Part shown: positions 1 through 6,201 of the stretch, in pieces | Position numbering within the stretch: position 1 is the first letter of the stretch | How the letters are laid out: each line of letters starts with the position of its first letter | Assembly: GCA_030638625.1 (NCBI GenBank) | Contig: DAOWEE010000367.1 | Coordinates: forward strand, 1-9,563 | From: Methanosarcinales archaeon | GTDB taxonomy: Archaea; Halobacteriota; Methanosarcinia; Methanosarcinales; Methanocomedenaceae | Length of the DNA: 9,563 bases | Direction of reading: 5' to 3' | Notes under the pieces: model-generated | What the model saw: the letters and a program-made list of their open reading frames with translations, nothing else | Told to the model about the DNA's origin: nothing | Databases searched by the model: none | Made by a program: the position numbers and the translations under genes

Positions 1-148
1 ATTCGTGATACTTTTTCCCTGCCATGTCGTTTGAGGTTATGCCGATTAGAAGTTCACCGCTGGTGCTTAACTGATGTGCTCTGGTAAGCAGGGCTCTGTG
101 GCCGTCATGTAAAGGATTGAATGTTCCGCCTACTGCAACTCTGGACAT
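1..148 (-). CDS. coaD: Phosphopantetheine adenylyltransferase, archaeal type (N-terminal part, cut by window edge)
   Basis: Only the first 49 codons are in the window; the gene continues past position 1. The product begins MSRVAVGGTFNPLHDGHRAL. This is the nucleotidyltransferase signature: a GGTF phosphate loop followed by a HDGH motif, the archaeal form of HxGH. It is followed by a segment ending in TSNDMAGKK, as in archaeal PPATs. The family transfers AMP from ATP to 4'-phosphopantetheine to make dephospho-CoA, the penultimate step of CoA synthesis, in the cytoplasm. The ATG at 148 is chosen because the beta strand and GGTF loop start directly after it, as is usual. It lies 34 bp downstream of the YdjM-like gene on the same strand, so cotranscription is plausible. 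A related nucleotidyltransferase (NMN or FAD type) is the main alternative, but the GGTFNPLHDGHRALL pattern favours PPAT. Confidence 0.88.
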   Translation of the reverse strand, partial: MSRVAVGGTFNPLHDGHRALLTRAHQLSTSGELLIGITSNDMAGKKYHE

Positions 149-182
149 TGAGTTGTCTTAATGCAATGAGGCACAATAATAG

Positions 183-716
183 TTATCGATACTTGCCCGT
201 GTTATTGCGGGTCAGATACAAAGTGATGGCAGCTGTACTCAACACCAGCCCTGCCACCATTGCGTAAGTTGTTTCGGTAAGCATAATGGAATACATTTTG
301 CGGCTTATGGGATACAATAGCATGATACCATTGGCAGCTATCCCGGTAACCACCACTTCATTAACCTCACTGGCTGCTGTGTCATTAGTGATTGCAATGT
401 CTATTATCTGCCTAATAGTATCATTTGAGTTGTCGAACAGGAAGACATCAAGCAGGCTGTGGCTTAAGAAACCTACCAGCAGCGGCTTAAATGATAACGG
501 ATATGCCAGACCAATGACGCCTGCCAGTACCGCCAGCACCAGCGGTGCATGTATCTCGCTGCGGTGAGTGGTCAGGATGTCAATGTCAGGGAACAGGCTG
601 GCAGCGATTGCTATCAGTATGATGATGTTGCGGTATTTTTCCCACTCCTGCGGTCGGTTCATGTAAACCAGTCTGGTTAATGTAAGGCCGAAGATGATGT
701 GTGATATCAAGTCCAT
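183..716 (-). CDS. YdjM-type membrane-bound putative metal-dependent hydrolase
   Basis: The 177-residue product has the motifs of the YdjM/DUF457 family of membrane-associated putative hydrolases. They are His6 near the N-terminus, PDID at 43-46, HR at 51-52 with His56, and SHSLLD at 85-90. These His and Asp residues are the presumed metal ligands. Hydrophobic stretches at about 30-46, 57-90 and 145-168 indicate several membrane segments. The 100-120 stretch is polar and probably lies in a loop. The family is widespread in methanogens, but its substrate is unknown; a link to phospholipase-like or cell-envelope hydrolysis is only suggested by distant families. The start at 716 places His6 at the usual position. 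No Shine-Dalgarno is evident upstream. It lies 42 bp after the winged-helix protein gene and 34 bp before coaD, all in the same direction. Confidence 0.75.
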   Translation of the reverse strand: MDLISHIIFGLTLTRLVYMNRPQEWEKYRNIIILIAIAASLFPDIDILTTHRSEIHAPLVLAVLAGVIGLAYPLSFKPLLVGFLSHSLLDVFLFDNSNDTIRQIIDIAITNDTAASEVNEVVVTGIAANGIMLLYPISRKMYSIMLTETTYAMVAGLVLSTAAITLYLTRNNTGKYR

Positions 717-758
717 GATTGTTATATTTGAATTTATTGGTAAAAATCTGCCATTTGG

Positions 759-1580
759 TTATTCCCTGTCGTCAAGCAGTATAATATTCCCCCGCCCCTG
801 CTTCACTTTACGCACCAGCCCCCTGTCCTCAAGATCAGTTGCCATCAGGCTCACTTTGGCTTCAGAACATCTCAGTTTACTTCTCAGCTCCTTCTGGGTA
901 AGCCTGCCCCCTGCCTGCAGGATGATATCCAATACTTCACCCAGGTCATCGGGGAGGGATTCTGTATCTGGTGTCTCAGGCACAAGCACAGGCCGGGGCG
1001 GATGTTCAGCCACCAGGCCGGCTACAGTTTCAGTTTCAATTTCAGGTTCAGACTCATGTCCGGCATCAGTTTCTTCTTCATCTTCTGCCCTGGCCTGATA
1101 ATGGTAATATGCCGCAACTGCTGCAAGGCACATGACCAACAGTGCGACTGCCGTATATGTCCAGTCAAATGATGGCAGGGTGCTTTCCTCGATATCATAG
1201 GAAATGTTGCCAATATCCTCATCAGGGAAGTCTTCACCTTCGTTTTGCAGGGGGAACAGCAGGATATCGAACACATAGTCCCCTTCGAGGTCTGTTACCG
1301 TGATGTTGTCCTCTACGTAGTACTCCAGGGTATCGTTTGTGTAGTAGCTGGTCTTAATAAGGTAATCCCCGGGCGGCAGGTTAAAGGAATACACGCCTGA
1401 TGCGGCCACCCTGAACTGGGTCGGTGTGGAGTTGACTTCTATCAGGGCATTGTCAAGGGGCTCAAAGGTGGACCACTCGTATACGATACCGTGGATGGTG
1501 ATGGCACTGACTGTGGGGAATGCAAGGAAAGTGATGATGAAAATTAAGGTTAGTCTTGTGAGCAGTCGGGCCTTAAACAT
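759..1580 (-). CDS. Membrane-anchored winged-helix protein with extracytoplasmic carboxypeptidase-regulatory-like domain
   Basis: The 273-residue product has four parts. Residues 1-26 are a signal peptide or N-terminal membrane segment (charged start, hydrophobic core, VSA before the likely cut). Residues 27-110 form a beta-sandwich of the carboxypeptidase-regulatory/CnaB-like type (GIVYEWSTFEPLDNALIEV, then SGVYSFNLPPGDYLI). Residues 141-160 are a membrane span, followed by a Glu/Asp-rich linker at 165-187. Residues 212-270 are a winged helix of the MarR-like archaeal type (LTQKELRSKLRCSEAKVS as helix-turn-helix, then GLVRKVKQGRGNIILL as wing). The inferred topology puts the sandwich outside and the DNA-binding domain inside. 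It may be a one-component transmembrane regulator, but its targets are unknown. The gene follows the beta-helix surface gene by 96 bp and has its own likely promoter. Confidence 0.72.
   Translation of the reverse strand: MFKARLLTRLTLIFIITFLAFPTVSAITIHGIVYEWSTFEPLDNALIEVNSTPTQFRVAASGVYSFNLPPGDYLIKTSYYTNDTLEYYVEDNITVTDLEGDYVFDILLFPLQNEGEDFPDEDIGNISYDIEESTLPSFDWTYTAVALLVMCLAAVAAYYHYQARAEDEEETDAGHESEPEIETETVAGLVAEHPPRPVLVPETPDTESLPDDLGEVLDIILQAGGRLTQKELRSKLRCSEAKVSLMATDLEDRGLVRKVKQGRGNIILLDDRE
1025..1054 (-). repeat. Hexanucleotide-like tandem repeat inside the winged-helix gene
   Basis: On the plus strand five six-base units follow one another: CAGTTT, CAGTTT, CAATTT, CAGGTT, CAGACT. They encode part of the acidic linker (alternating Glu with Ser, Pro, Ile or Thr) between the membrane span and the winged helix. 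Gain or loss of a unit would keep the frame and change the linker by two residues. It may be only low-complexity coding sequence. Confidence 0.5.
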
Positions 1581-1607
1581 ATATTGACTCTGTTTTGGAG
1601 GGGGCAG

Positions 1608-1615
1608 TATAAAAC
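1608..1615 (-). promoter_or_regulatory. Probable TATA box of the winged-helix protein gene
   Basis: The minus strand reads GTTTTATA here, centred about 31 bp before the ATG at 1580. With the usual 25-bp archaeal spacing, transcription would start within a few bases of the ATG, giving a leaderless or near-leaderless mRNA. No Shine-Dalgarno directly precedes the ATG, which agrees with this. The rest of the 1581-1676 spacer holds an oligo-T run on the minus strand (1654-1658) about 20 bp after the surface gene's stop, a possible weak terminator. Confidence 0.45.
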
Positions 1616-1676
1616 TTTTGTTTATTCAGAACACAGTTATCTATTATTGGTCCAAAAATGAGCAGCTTAATCCAAA

Positions 1677-4064
1677 TTATTTCTTCTTCTGTAACATCAG
1701 CACTACAACAAGTAAAACAACTCCACTTGAAAATAGACTAAAACCTGGGATACCGGGCTTATTTTCAATGTCTGTTTGATCTATTGATTCCACAACAGTT
1801 GTTTGGTTTACAACAATACCTTCTCCACCTGGCAAAGCTGATTTGGATATTTCTCTACCAGTTACAGCAAATGGTGAAAAACCTGGTGTTTCAGCTTCAA
1901 AATAAAGGTAATCTTCATCAAAACCAACCCTGGTAGTGACGAGCGGATTCCATATTCCGTCATTATATCGATACAACCGTATAGTAGATTCATCGATATT
2001 ATTTTCAGTGACCCAGGACTTTTCCACCATGAAGTTGACCGTTGTACCGGCTATGTTCCTTGAATTTGCCCAGCCAAGGTTTCCAACCCAGATGTTCAGG
2101 TTCTTATATACCACATTTGAGGGAGGTTGATCCACTAAAGTGGAAGTGTTTTTCAGCATCTCAACTTTGGCAGCAACCTGTCCATAGCTAATCAGGGGCG
2201 TAAAATTGATGTATCGGACCGTGTTTCCATCCATATCGAAACTATAGGATACTTTTGCATCTTGGTTGACATATTCCCTTTCGGTTTCTGAGACCAATAT
2301 ATTTTCAAATGCCTCACCAGAAGTTCCACCACCCCCGCCTCCCCCTCCGGAAGATGTTGAAACGTCATCCTCTTCCACCACATCAGTTTCATCTTCACTT
2401 ATCCAGCCGCTCTTTACCATAAATGGATATCTATCAACTGCACCTGTACTTCCACTAAGATTGTATGGTTCGTCACCAATGCCGTCACTGCCAGATAAGT
2501 TTTGATACTGTCCACTGAAATTATCAGCTCCGGTATAATCACTCCAGAAGTTTCCACATGATGGATATCCGTTATCCCATGAGTTATTTAAAGCATCATC
2601 AAACGCATTTTGAGAATTATTTATAAAATTATTATAAAAAATGGTATTATTGTCGCTGTGATCGGTGATATCAAAATCAGTGATCTCAATACCGCCCACA
2701 TTTGTAATCACATTATTACCAGTGATATTGTTATTGCTGGAATTCCATAACTTAATACCAATAGTATTGTTGCTAATGCTATTATTTTTAATACTCGAAT
2801 TTGTGGTCTGGTAAAAATAAATGCCCCTACTGTTATTATTAAGTGTCAAACCTTCGACTTCAATGTTGGTACATTTGATGCAGTATACTGTACCGGCATT
2901 AGTGGAAGAATTAATGATCCTGTCAGTTGAACCAACAAGGTAGTAGATCGGTTTTCCATCAACAAGGTTACTGGTATCAATGTCATTATCTAATATATTT
3001 AAGATCGAATCATCCGTAGTCTGTATCCCGGCCATGGAATCGTTTGCCAGGATCTGATAACTTTCGGGATACAATAATGGATAATACATAGGATAAACCA
3101 GATTACCCTCTACCCCAAAATTGAGATCATTAGCAAAAATCCTGTTATCCTTCAAAATGTTGTTTTTTGAATCATCCAAAAATATGCCGTTCTTGTTGTT
3201 ACTGGCTGTGTTATCAATTAGAGTACAAGAATCAGAAAGGACTAAATGAATTCCATAATCATTTCCAAAAGCATTATTTAAGCTTAAATTGAGGTTGCCG
3301 GAGACCCAGAGACTAAAACCATGACTGTTATTGAAAGCAGTATTGTTAGTAATATTATTATTGTTGGAAGAATAGAGATAGATGCCTTTATCATTGTCAC
3401 TTGCAGTGTTGTTTGAAATGGTATTATTCCTGGAAGATAACAGGTAGATACCTTGCCCATTTTTACTTACATTGTTTCCAATGATGCTGTTATTGTTTGA
3501 CGATTCCAGGAAAATGCCAGTTTGTCCAAAAATAATCTCTTTCGCAGATAACAATGTGGTTACACCTGTAAGGAGATTAGAACTCGCAGTGTTGTTTACA
3601 ATTGAATTATTATTGGAATTGAAGAGGTAAATGCCGTTTGTGTTATTCAAAACATCATTGTCTTTGATGCTATTATTGTTTGAAATTACTTTGATACCTG
3701 CATCATCCAATTCATTTGAGTTCGTTGCTTTGAACCCTTTAAGATTGGTCCCATTCTCTGAAAGTGTAATTGCACTTCCATTTCCACCCGCATTCACTTC
3801 AGGTTGACCTTTCCCAGTATCTACACCGACCAGGATTAGCTGCTCGTCAACATTAACAGTTTCATTATAAGTTCCACTATACACTCGAATTGTATCCCCA
3901 GCACTTGCATTATTTATTGCATCCTGAATTGTCGAATAATTCGCGTCGCCACTATCATCCACAGTCCAGATTGCTGCATTTGCATCACCAATAAAAAGTA
4001 CTAGCATGGCAACTATAACTACTGTTTTGAGAATATGCCCTCCAAAAATAGTACATGATGTCAT
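1677..4064 (-). CDS. Secreted NosD-like parallel beta-helix surface protein with PGF-pre-PGF domain and PGF-CTERM sorting tail
   Basis: The 795-residue product starts with a signal peptide (cut predicted after DANA, about residue 30). Residues 35-310 and 395-490 are right-handed beta-helix coils built on repeats such as NNSISNNTxxxNxxGIYL. An interruption at about 310-395 contains VDGKPIYYLVG, common in methanogen NosD-like proteins. Residues 492-549 match the usual NosD end (SWDNGYPSCGNFWSDYTG, GSDGIGDEPY, DRYPF). An acidic and eight-glycine linker (555-585) leads to a PGF-pre-PGF domain at about 590-735 (YINFTPL, LNIWVGNLGWA, YFEAETPGFSPFAV). The tail has IPGF at 772-775, a membrane span and KKK, the layout of a PGF-CTERM archaeosortase substrate. 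Many N-X-S/T sequons suggest heavy N-glycosylation. It probably sits in the cell surface layer; its ligand is unknown. The DNA is more AT-rich than its neighbours, partly because Asn and Ile codons dominate. The start is uncertain: a GGAGGG lies just inside the ORF. Confidence 0.88.
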   Translation of the reverse strand: MTSCTIFGGHILKTVVIVAMLVLFIGDANAAIWTVDDSGDANYSTIQDAINNASAGDTIRVYSGTYNETVNVDEQLILVGVDTGKGQPEVNAGGNGSAITLSENGTNLKGFKATNSNELDDAGIKVISNNNSIKDNDVLNNTNGIYLFNSNNNSIVNNTASSNLLTGVTTLLSAKEIIFGQTGIFLESSNNNSIIGNNVSKNGQGIYLLSSRNNTISNNTASDNDKGIYLYSSNNNNITNNTAFNNSHGFSLWVSGNLNLSLNNAFGNDYGIHLVLSDSCTLIDNTASNNKNGIFLDDSKNNILKDNRIFANDLNFGVEGNLVYPMYYPLLYPESYQILANDSMAGIQTTDDSILNILDNDIDTSNLVDGKPIYYLVGSTDRIINSSTNAGTVYCIKCTNIEVEGLTLNNNSRGIYFYQTTNSSIKNNSISNNTIGIKLWNSSNNNITGNNVITNVGGIEITDFDITDHSDNNTIFYNNFINNSQNAFDDALNNSWDNGYPSCGNFWSDYTGADNFSGQYQNLSGSDGIGDEPYNLSGSTGAVDRYPFMVKSGWISEDETDVVEEDDVSTSSGGGGGGGGTSGEAFENILVSETEREYVNQDAKVSYSFDMDGNTVRYINFTPLISYGQVAAKVEMLKNTSTLVDQPPSNVVYKNLNIWVGNLGWANSRNIAGTTVNFMVEKSWVTENNIDESTIRLYRYNDGIWNPLVTTRVGFDEDYLYFEAETPGFSPFAVTGREISKSALPGGEGIVVNQTTVVESIDQTDIENKPGIPGFSLFSSGVVLLVVVLMLQKKK
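2325..2348 (-). repeat. Eight-glycine codon run (linker) in the surface protein gene
   Basis: Eight consecutive GGN codons encode Gly573-Gly580 between the acidic stretch and the PGF-pre-PGF domain. The plus strand is almost pure C here. It is a flexible hinge and a place where replication slippage or sequencing error could change length, although the ORF is intact as given. Confidence 0.7.
4038..4043 (-). promoter_or_regulatory. Strong Shine-Dalgarno-like GGAGGG inside the annotated 5' end of the surface gene
   Basis: The minus strand reads GGAGGG, which matches the archaeal anti-Shine-Dalgarno well. It lies 19 bases inside the ORF that begins at the ATG at 4064. No ATG, GTG or TTG follows at the right distance in frame. 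The nearest in-frame possibility is ATT at 4034, which would give a short, typical signal peptide starting at residue 11 (LKTVVIVAML). Either the ATG at 4064 is used and this match is chance, or a rare start codon is used. Confidence 0.3.
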
Positions 4065-4113
4065 TTGTATCCACTCTTCCCTGGATGGCTGCTCAATTTT
4101 TTGGTGGGCTAGA

Positions 4114-4130
4114 TGATTAATTGTTAATCA
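4114..4130. promoter_or_regulatory. 17-bp palindrome upstream of the surface gene, candidate operator
   Basis: TGATTAATTGTTAATCA is a perfect inverted repeat with 7-base arms and a 3-base centre. Its near edge is 50 bp before the ATG of the beta-helix gene. The size suits a dimeric winged-helix or helix-turn-helix protein. A half-site GATTAA also occurs on the minus strand near 1665-1670, between the surface gene and the regulator gene. Binding is inference only. Confidence 0.35.
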
Positions 4131-4236
4131 CGTTCCAATAAAATGCTTTTTTTGAGTTAATTCCCAATTTCAATTGCCTACAACAAATTATCTTTTTGCA
4201 GTATTAAAGATATAGAATTAATGTTTCGAATTACTA

Positions 4237-4392
4237 TCACCTCTTAGAGCATGAACCATCCATATTACCCTCGCACCGCAGCCAGGCGGCAGGCACATGT
4301 CCGAATTCCACGCCCAGCACTTCCCTGAAGTATTCGGTAGCCACTTCAAGCACGGTCATGGTACTGCGCTTGCAGCACCTGGAGCCCCGGTT
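4237..4392 (-). pseudogene. Possible C-terminal remnant of a Cys-containing protein (unrecognised)
   Basis: An open frame of 68 codons (GTG-type or internal starts up to 4443, stop 4237-4239) contains a stretch of about 50 residues that reads like genuine protein. It runs from RGSRCCKRSTMTVLEV through TEYFREVLGVEFGHVP to RCEGNMDGSCSKR. Its codons use G or C in the third position much as hisS and the oxidoreductase gene do, unlike the AT-rich flanks. Upstream, the frame runs into an ATATATATTTTT tract and looks non-coding, so the N-terminal part of a gene seems lost. If translated alone, the ATG at 4359 would give 40 residues. The four Cys (an adjacent pair, then CX7C) might bind metal. The CX7C end faintly recalls V4R domains, but I do not recognise the family. 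It could also be a real small protein. Confidence 0.35.
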
Positions 4393-4409
4393 GTTGGATA
4401 TGGCTGCAA

Positions 4410-4424
4410 ACGTAAAAATATATA
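4410..4424. promoter_or_regulatory. TATA-rich tract, possible promoter
   Basis: An AATATATATTT core flanked by A/T runs sits just upstream of the GC-rich coding-like patch and reads almost the same on both strands. On the minus strand it could start a transcript near 4390 that covers the patch. No ribosome binding site follows at normal spacing. Confidence 0.25.
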
Positions 4425-4486
4425 TTTCTATAACTAAGGACAAAATGTTTTTCCTCCCCCAGCTTGATGCTAAAGTGAACTAATGT

Positions 4487-4720
4487 TTATTCAGTCCCTT
4501 TTATTCTCATCAACCTGATGCGTGAAACAGCATCAATTTCACCTTGTGTTCCACCCAGATGTTTCATCATGTTTAAGAGATTAACATCCTTTCCACTGCG
4601 TGGTTGTTTATCTGGATAAATGATGTTCTTATTAATAAAGTTCAGACTGGCATCATTATCCAAATTTGGTGAAATCGGTTTATGCTTAAATTGCTTATCG
4701 TCATTCATACCTAAACCCAT
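4487..4720 (-). CDS. Small hypothetical protein (77 codons, doubtful)
   Basis: The ORF encodes a polar, Asn- and Lys-rich 77-residue product beginning MGLGMNDDKQ and ending in a more helix-like part (VNLLNMMKHLGGTQGEIDAVSRIRLMRIK). I do not recognise a family, and there is no signal peptide, membrane span or metal motif. In support, a TATA-like GTTTTATTTA on the minus strand (4741-4750) is centred about 26 bp before the ATG, which would give a leaderless message. Against it, there is no Shine-Dalgarno, it is isolated in an AT-rich gap, and its codon use is unlike the neighbouring genes. It could be a fragment of an older gene. Confidence 0.3.
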   Translation of the reverse strand: MGLGMNDDKQFKHKPISPNLDNDASLNFINKNIIYPDKQPRSGKDVNLLNMMKHLGGTQGEIDAVSRIRLMRIKGTE

Positions 4721-4756
4721 TAATTCTATAATTCCAGTGGTAAATAAAACTTTGCC

Positions 4757-4768
4757 ACAAAATTTTGT
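4757..4768. promoter_or_regulatory. 12-bp perfect palindrome ACAAAATTTTGT
   Basis: The palindrome sits between the TATA-like element of the minus-strand small ORF (4741-4750) and the hisS leader. It could be an operator shared by divergent promoters, or a chance AT-rich palindrome. Confidence 0.25.
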
Positions 4769-4915
4769 CGTATTCTCTGCCTAAGTGTAGCGAATTCACA
4801 TCAGTATTATGATGAACTTATGGAGAGAATAGAGGCTGTTCAACATGAATCCACCAAAATTACAAATCACACAACAAAACCTATTTCACATAACATCCTA
4901 ATCACCCCAAAACAA

Positions 4916-4920
4916 CGGAG
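4916..4920 (+). promoter_or_regulatory. Ribosome binding site of hisS
   Basis: CGGAG ends 8 bases before the ATG at 4929 and fits the archaeal anti-Shine-Dalgarno. It follows 69 bases (4848-4916) with no G at all on the plus strand, so the site is probably unpaired and it fixes the start of hisS. Confidence 0.6.
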
Positions 4921-4928
4921 ACCCACAC

Positions 4929-6170
4929 ATGAAAATCAACAGACCCAGAGGAACCAGGGACTTCCTCCCCGACGACACCCGAAAGCGCAGGTACATCGAA
5001 ACTAAACTGCGCTCAACCGCACGCAACTGGGGCTACAATGAAATAAAGACCCCCACATTCGAGCACCTCGAACTATTCACCGTCAAATCTGGCGAAGGCA
5101 TCCTGGGCGTGATATACAACTTCACAGACAAAGGCGACCGGGAAATAGCCCTGCGCCCCGAACTCACCGCACCCGTCCTCAGGATGTACGTCAACGAACT
5201 CCAGCGCGCACCAAAACCAGTCAAACTCTACTATTTCGACAACTGTTTCAGGTACGAGCGCCCCCAGAAGGGGCGGTTCAGGGAATTCTGGCAGTTCGGT
5301 GCTGAGGTCATCGGCAGCCCCAGGCCAGAGGCCGAAGCCGAAGTTATAGCCCTGGCCTCCCACATGCTTGAAGATGCAGGCGCGGACGGCGAGCTCCATG
5401 TCGGACACCTTGGTATCATCAGGACCCTGTTCACAGGACTGGATACTGCAACCCAGGGCCAGATAATGCGGCTGGTTGACAAGAAAGACGACAAGGGCCT
5501 GGAAGATTACCTGGAAGAGATAGATGCCGATATCGGGATGAGGGAAAAACTTTTCGAACTCATAGGACTGACAGGCAGCGATGCCGTGCAGGAGGCAAAA
5601 CGGCTGCTGGGCGACATCGAAGAACTGGAAACCTTCCAGGCACTACTGGACCTGCTTAACATCCACGGCCTGGACTATACAGTAAATTTCGGCATTGCCA
5701 GGGGACTGGACTACTACACAGGCATGGTCTTCGAGATTTACAGTAGCGGGCTGGGAGCACAGAATCAGGTTTGCGGCGGCGGGTCATACAGGCTGGCACA
5801 CCTGTTCGGCGGCAAGGATATCGAATCCACAGGTTTCGCACTCGGTTTTGACAGGGTCATGGAAGTGTGTACTGCCCAGCCTCCTGAAGAGAGCCGGGTT
5901 GTCGTGGTCTGCTTTGATGAAACCCGCAAAGAAGGAATGCAGATTGCTAAAACCCTGCGTGAACACATGATAGTCGATGTGGACGTCATGGGTCGGAGTT
6001 TTGGGGCTCAACTGAAATTTGCCAATAATGTGGGTGCCAGATGGGCCGTGATAATAGGCGAAGATGAAGTTGCAAAAAACAAGGTGGCTCTGAAGGATAT
6101 GGAATCAGGAGAGCAGGAAATACTGGACTCTGACGAACTGGTCAAGCGACTTACTGCGTTAAACTACTGA
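4929..6170 (+). CDS. hisS: Histidyl-tRNA synthetase
   Basis: The 413-residue product is a complete class II synthetase that charges tRNA-His with histidine in the cytoplasm. It opens with the usual INRPRGTRDFLPDD. Motif 2 is FRYERPQKGRFREFWQFGAE (108-126), with the Arg that contacts ATP. The HisRS-specific histidine loop ARGLDYYTGMVFEIY is at 257-271, then CGGGSYRLAHLFGG at 282-295 and motif 3 GFALGFDRVME at 302-312. The C-terminal anticodon-binding domain runs from about 322 to the end (GRSFGAQLKFANNVGARWAVIIGEDE). The length is normal for archaea. The start is fixed by a GGAG site and by the family N-terminus. Its early codons are strongly C-ending. It stands alone on the plus strand and ends against the HisA-like gene, 22 bp apart, with a shared hairpin. 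Confidence 0.97.
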   Translation: MKINRPRGTRDFLPDDTRKRRYIETKLRSTARNWGYNEIKTPTFEHLELFTVKSGEGILGVIYNFTDKGDREIALRPELTAPVLRMYVNELQRAPKPVKLYYFDNCFRYERPQKGRFREFWQFGAEVIGSPRPEAEAEVIALASHMLEDAGADGELHVGHLGIIRTLFTGLDTATQGQIMRLVDKKDDKGLEDYLEEIDADIGMREKLFELIGLTGSDAVQEAKRLLGDIEELETFQALLDLLNIHGLDYTVNFGIARGLDYYTGMVFEIYSSGLGAQNQVCGGGSYRLAHLFGGKDIESTGFALGFDRVMEVCTAQPPEESRVVVVCFDETRKEGMQIAKTLREHMIVDVDVMGRSFGAQLKFANNVGARWAVIIGEDEVAKNKVALKDMESGEQEILDSDELVKRLTALNY

Positions 6171-6184
6171 ATAATTGAATAATC

Positions 6185-6201
6185 ATACAGTATCACTGTA
6201 T
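6185..6201. terminator. Hairpin between convergent hisS and HisA-like genes
   Basis: ATACAGTATCACTGTAT forms a perfect 7-bp stem with a 3-base loop. It starts 15 bp after the hisS stop and overlaps the last codons and stop of the HisA-like gene (stop 6193-6195). It could help end transcription or protect 3' ends on both strands. There is no long T run, so true termination is uncertain. Confidence 0.4.

Larger units (their letters stand above)
4065..4928. other. 864-bp region without a confident protein-coding gene
   Basis: This gap separates the minus-strand surface gene from plus-strand hisS. Positions 4065-4240 are AT-rich and hold the palindrome and presumably the promoter of the surface gene; a TATA-like CTATATCTTTAA on the minus strand (about 4205-4216) is the best candidate I see, but it implies a long leader. 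Positions 4250-4400 are a GC-rich patch that looks like a piece of coding sequence. Positions 4487-4720 hold a doubtful small ORF. Positions 4740-4928 hold a palindrome and the hisS leader. I see no tRNA, rRNA, insertion sequence or CRISPR repeats here. Confidence 0.6.

Noticed and set aside
286..567. Plus-strand ORF of 93 codons
   Set aside because: It lies opposite the YdjM-like gene, whose motifs are clear; the product has no family features.
694..1098. Plus-strand ORF of 134 codons
   Set aside because: It is a Ser-rich shadow opposite the winged-helix gene, produced by its codon bias.
2600..3720. AT-rich repeated motifs that could be taken for a DNA repeat array or CRISPR
   Set aside because: The repeats are degenerate, of uneven length, and follow the codon frame of beta-helix coils; there are no identical repeats with regular spacers.
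4232..4245. CTATCACCTCTTAG, resembling the 3' end of 16S rRNA
   Set aside because: Only the short anti-Shine-Dalgarno-like string matches and no rRNA precedes it; on the other strand it is the end of the remnant ORF (AAG AGG TGA).
4445..4483. 12-codon plus-strand peptide after TAAGGA
   Set aside because: It is too short and has no supporting promoter position or conservation evidence.
5073..5408. Minus-strand ORF of 111 codons
   Set aside because: It lies wholly opposite hisS, whose motifs fix the true frame.
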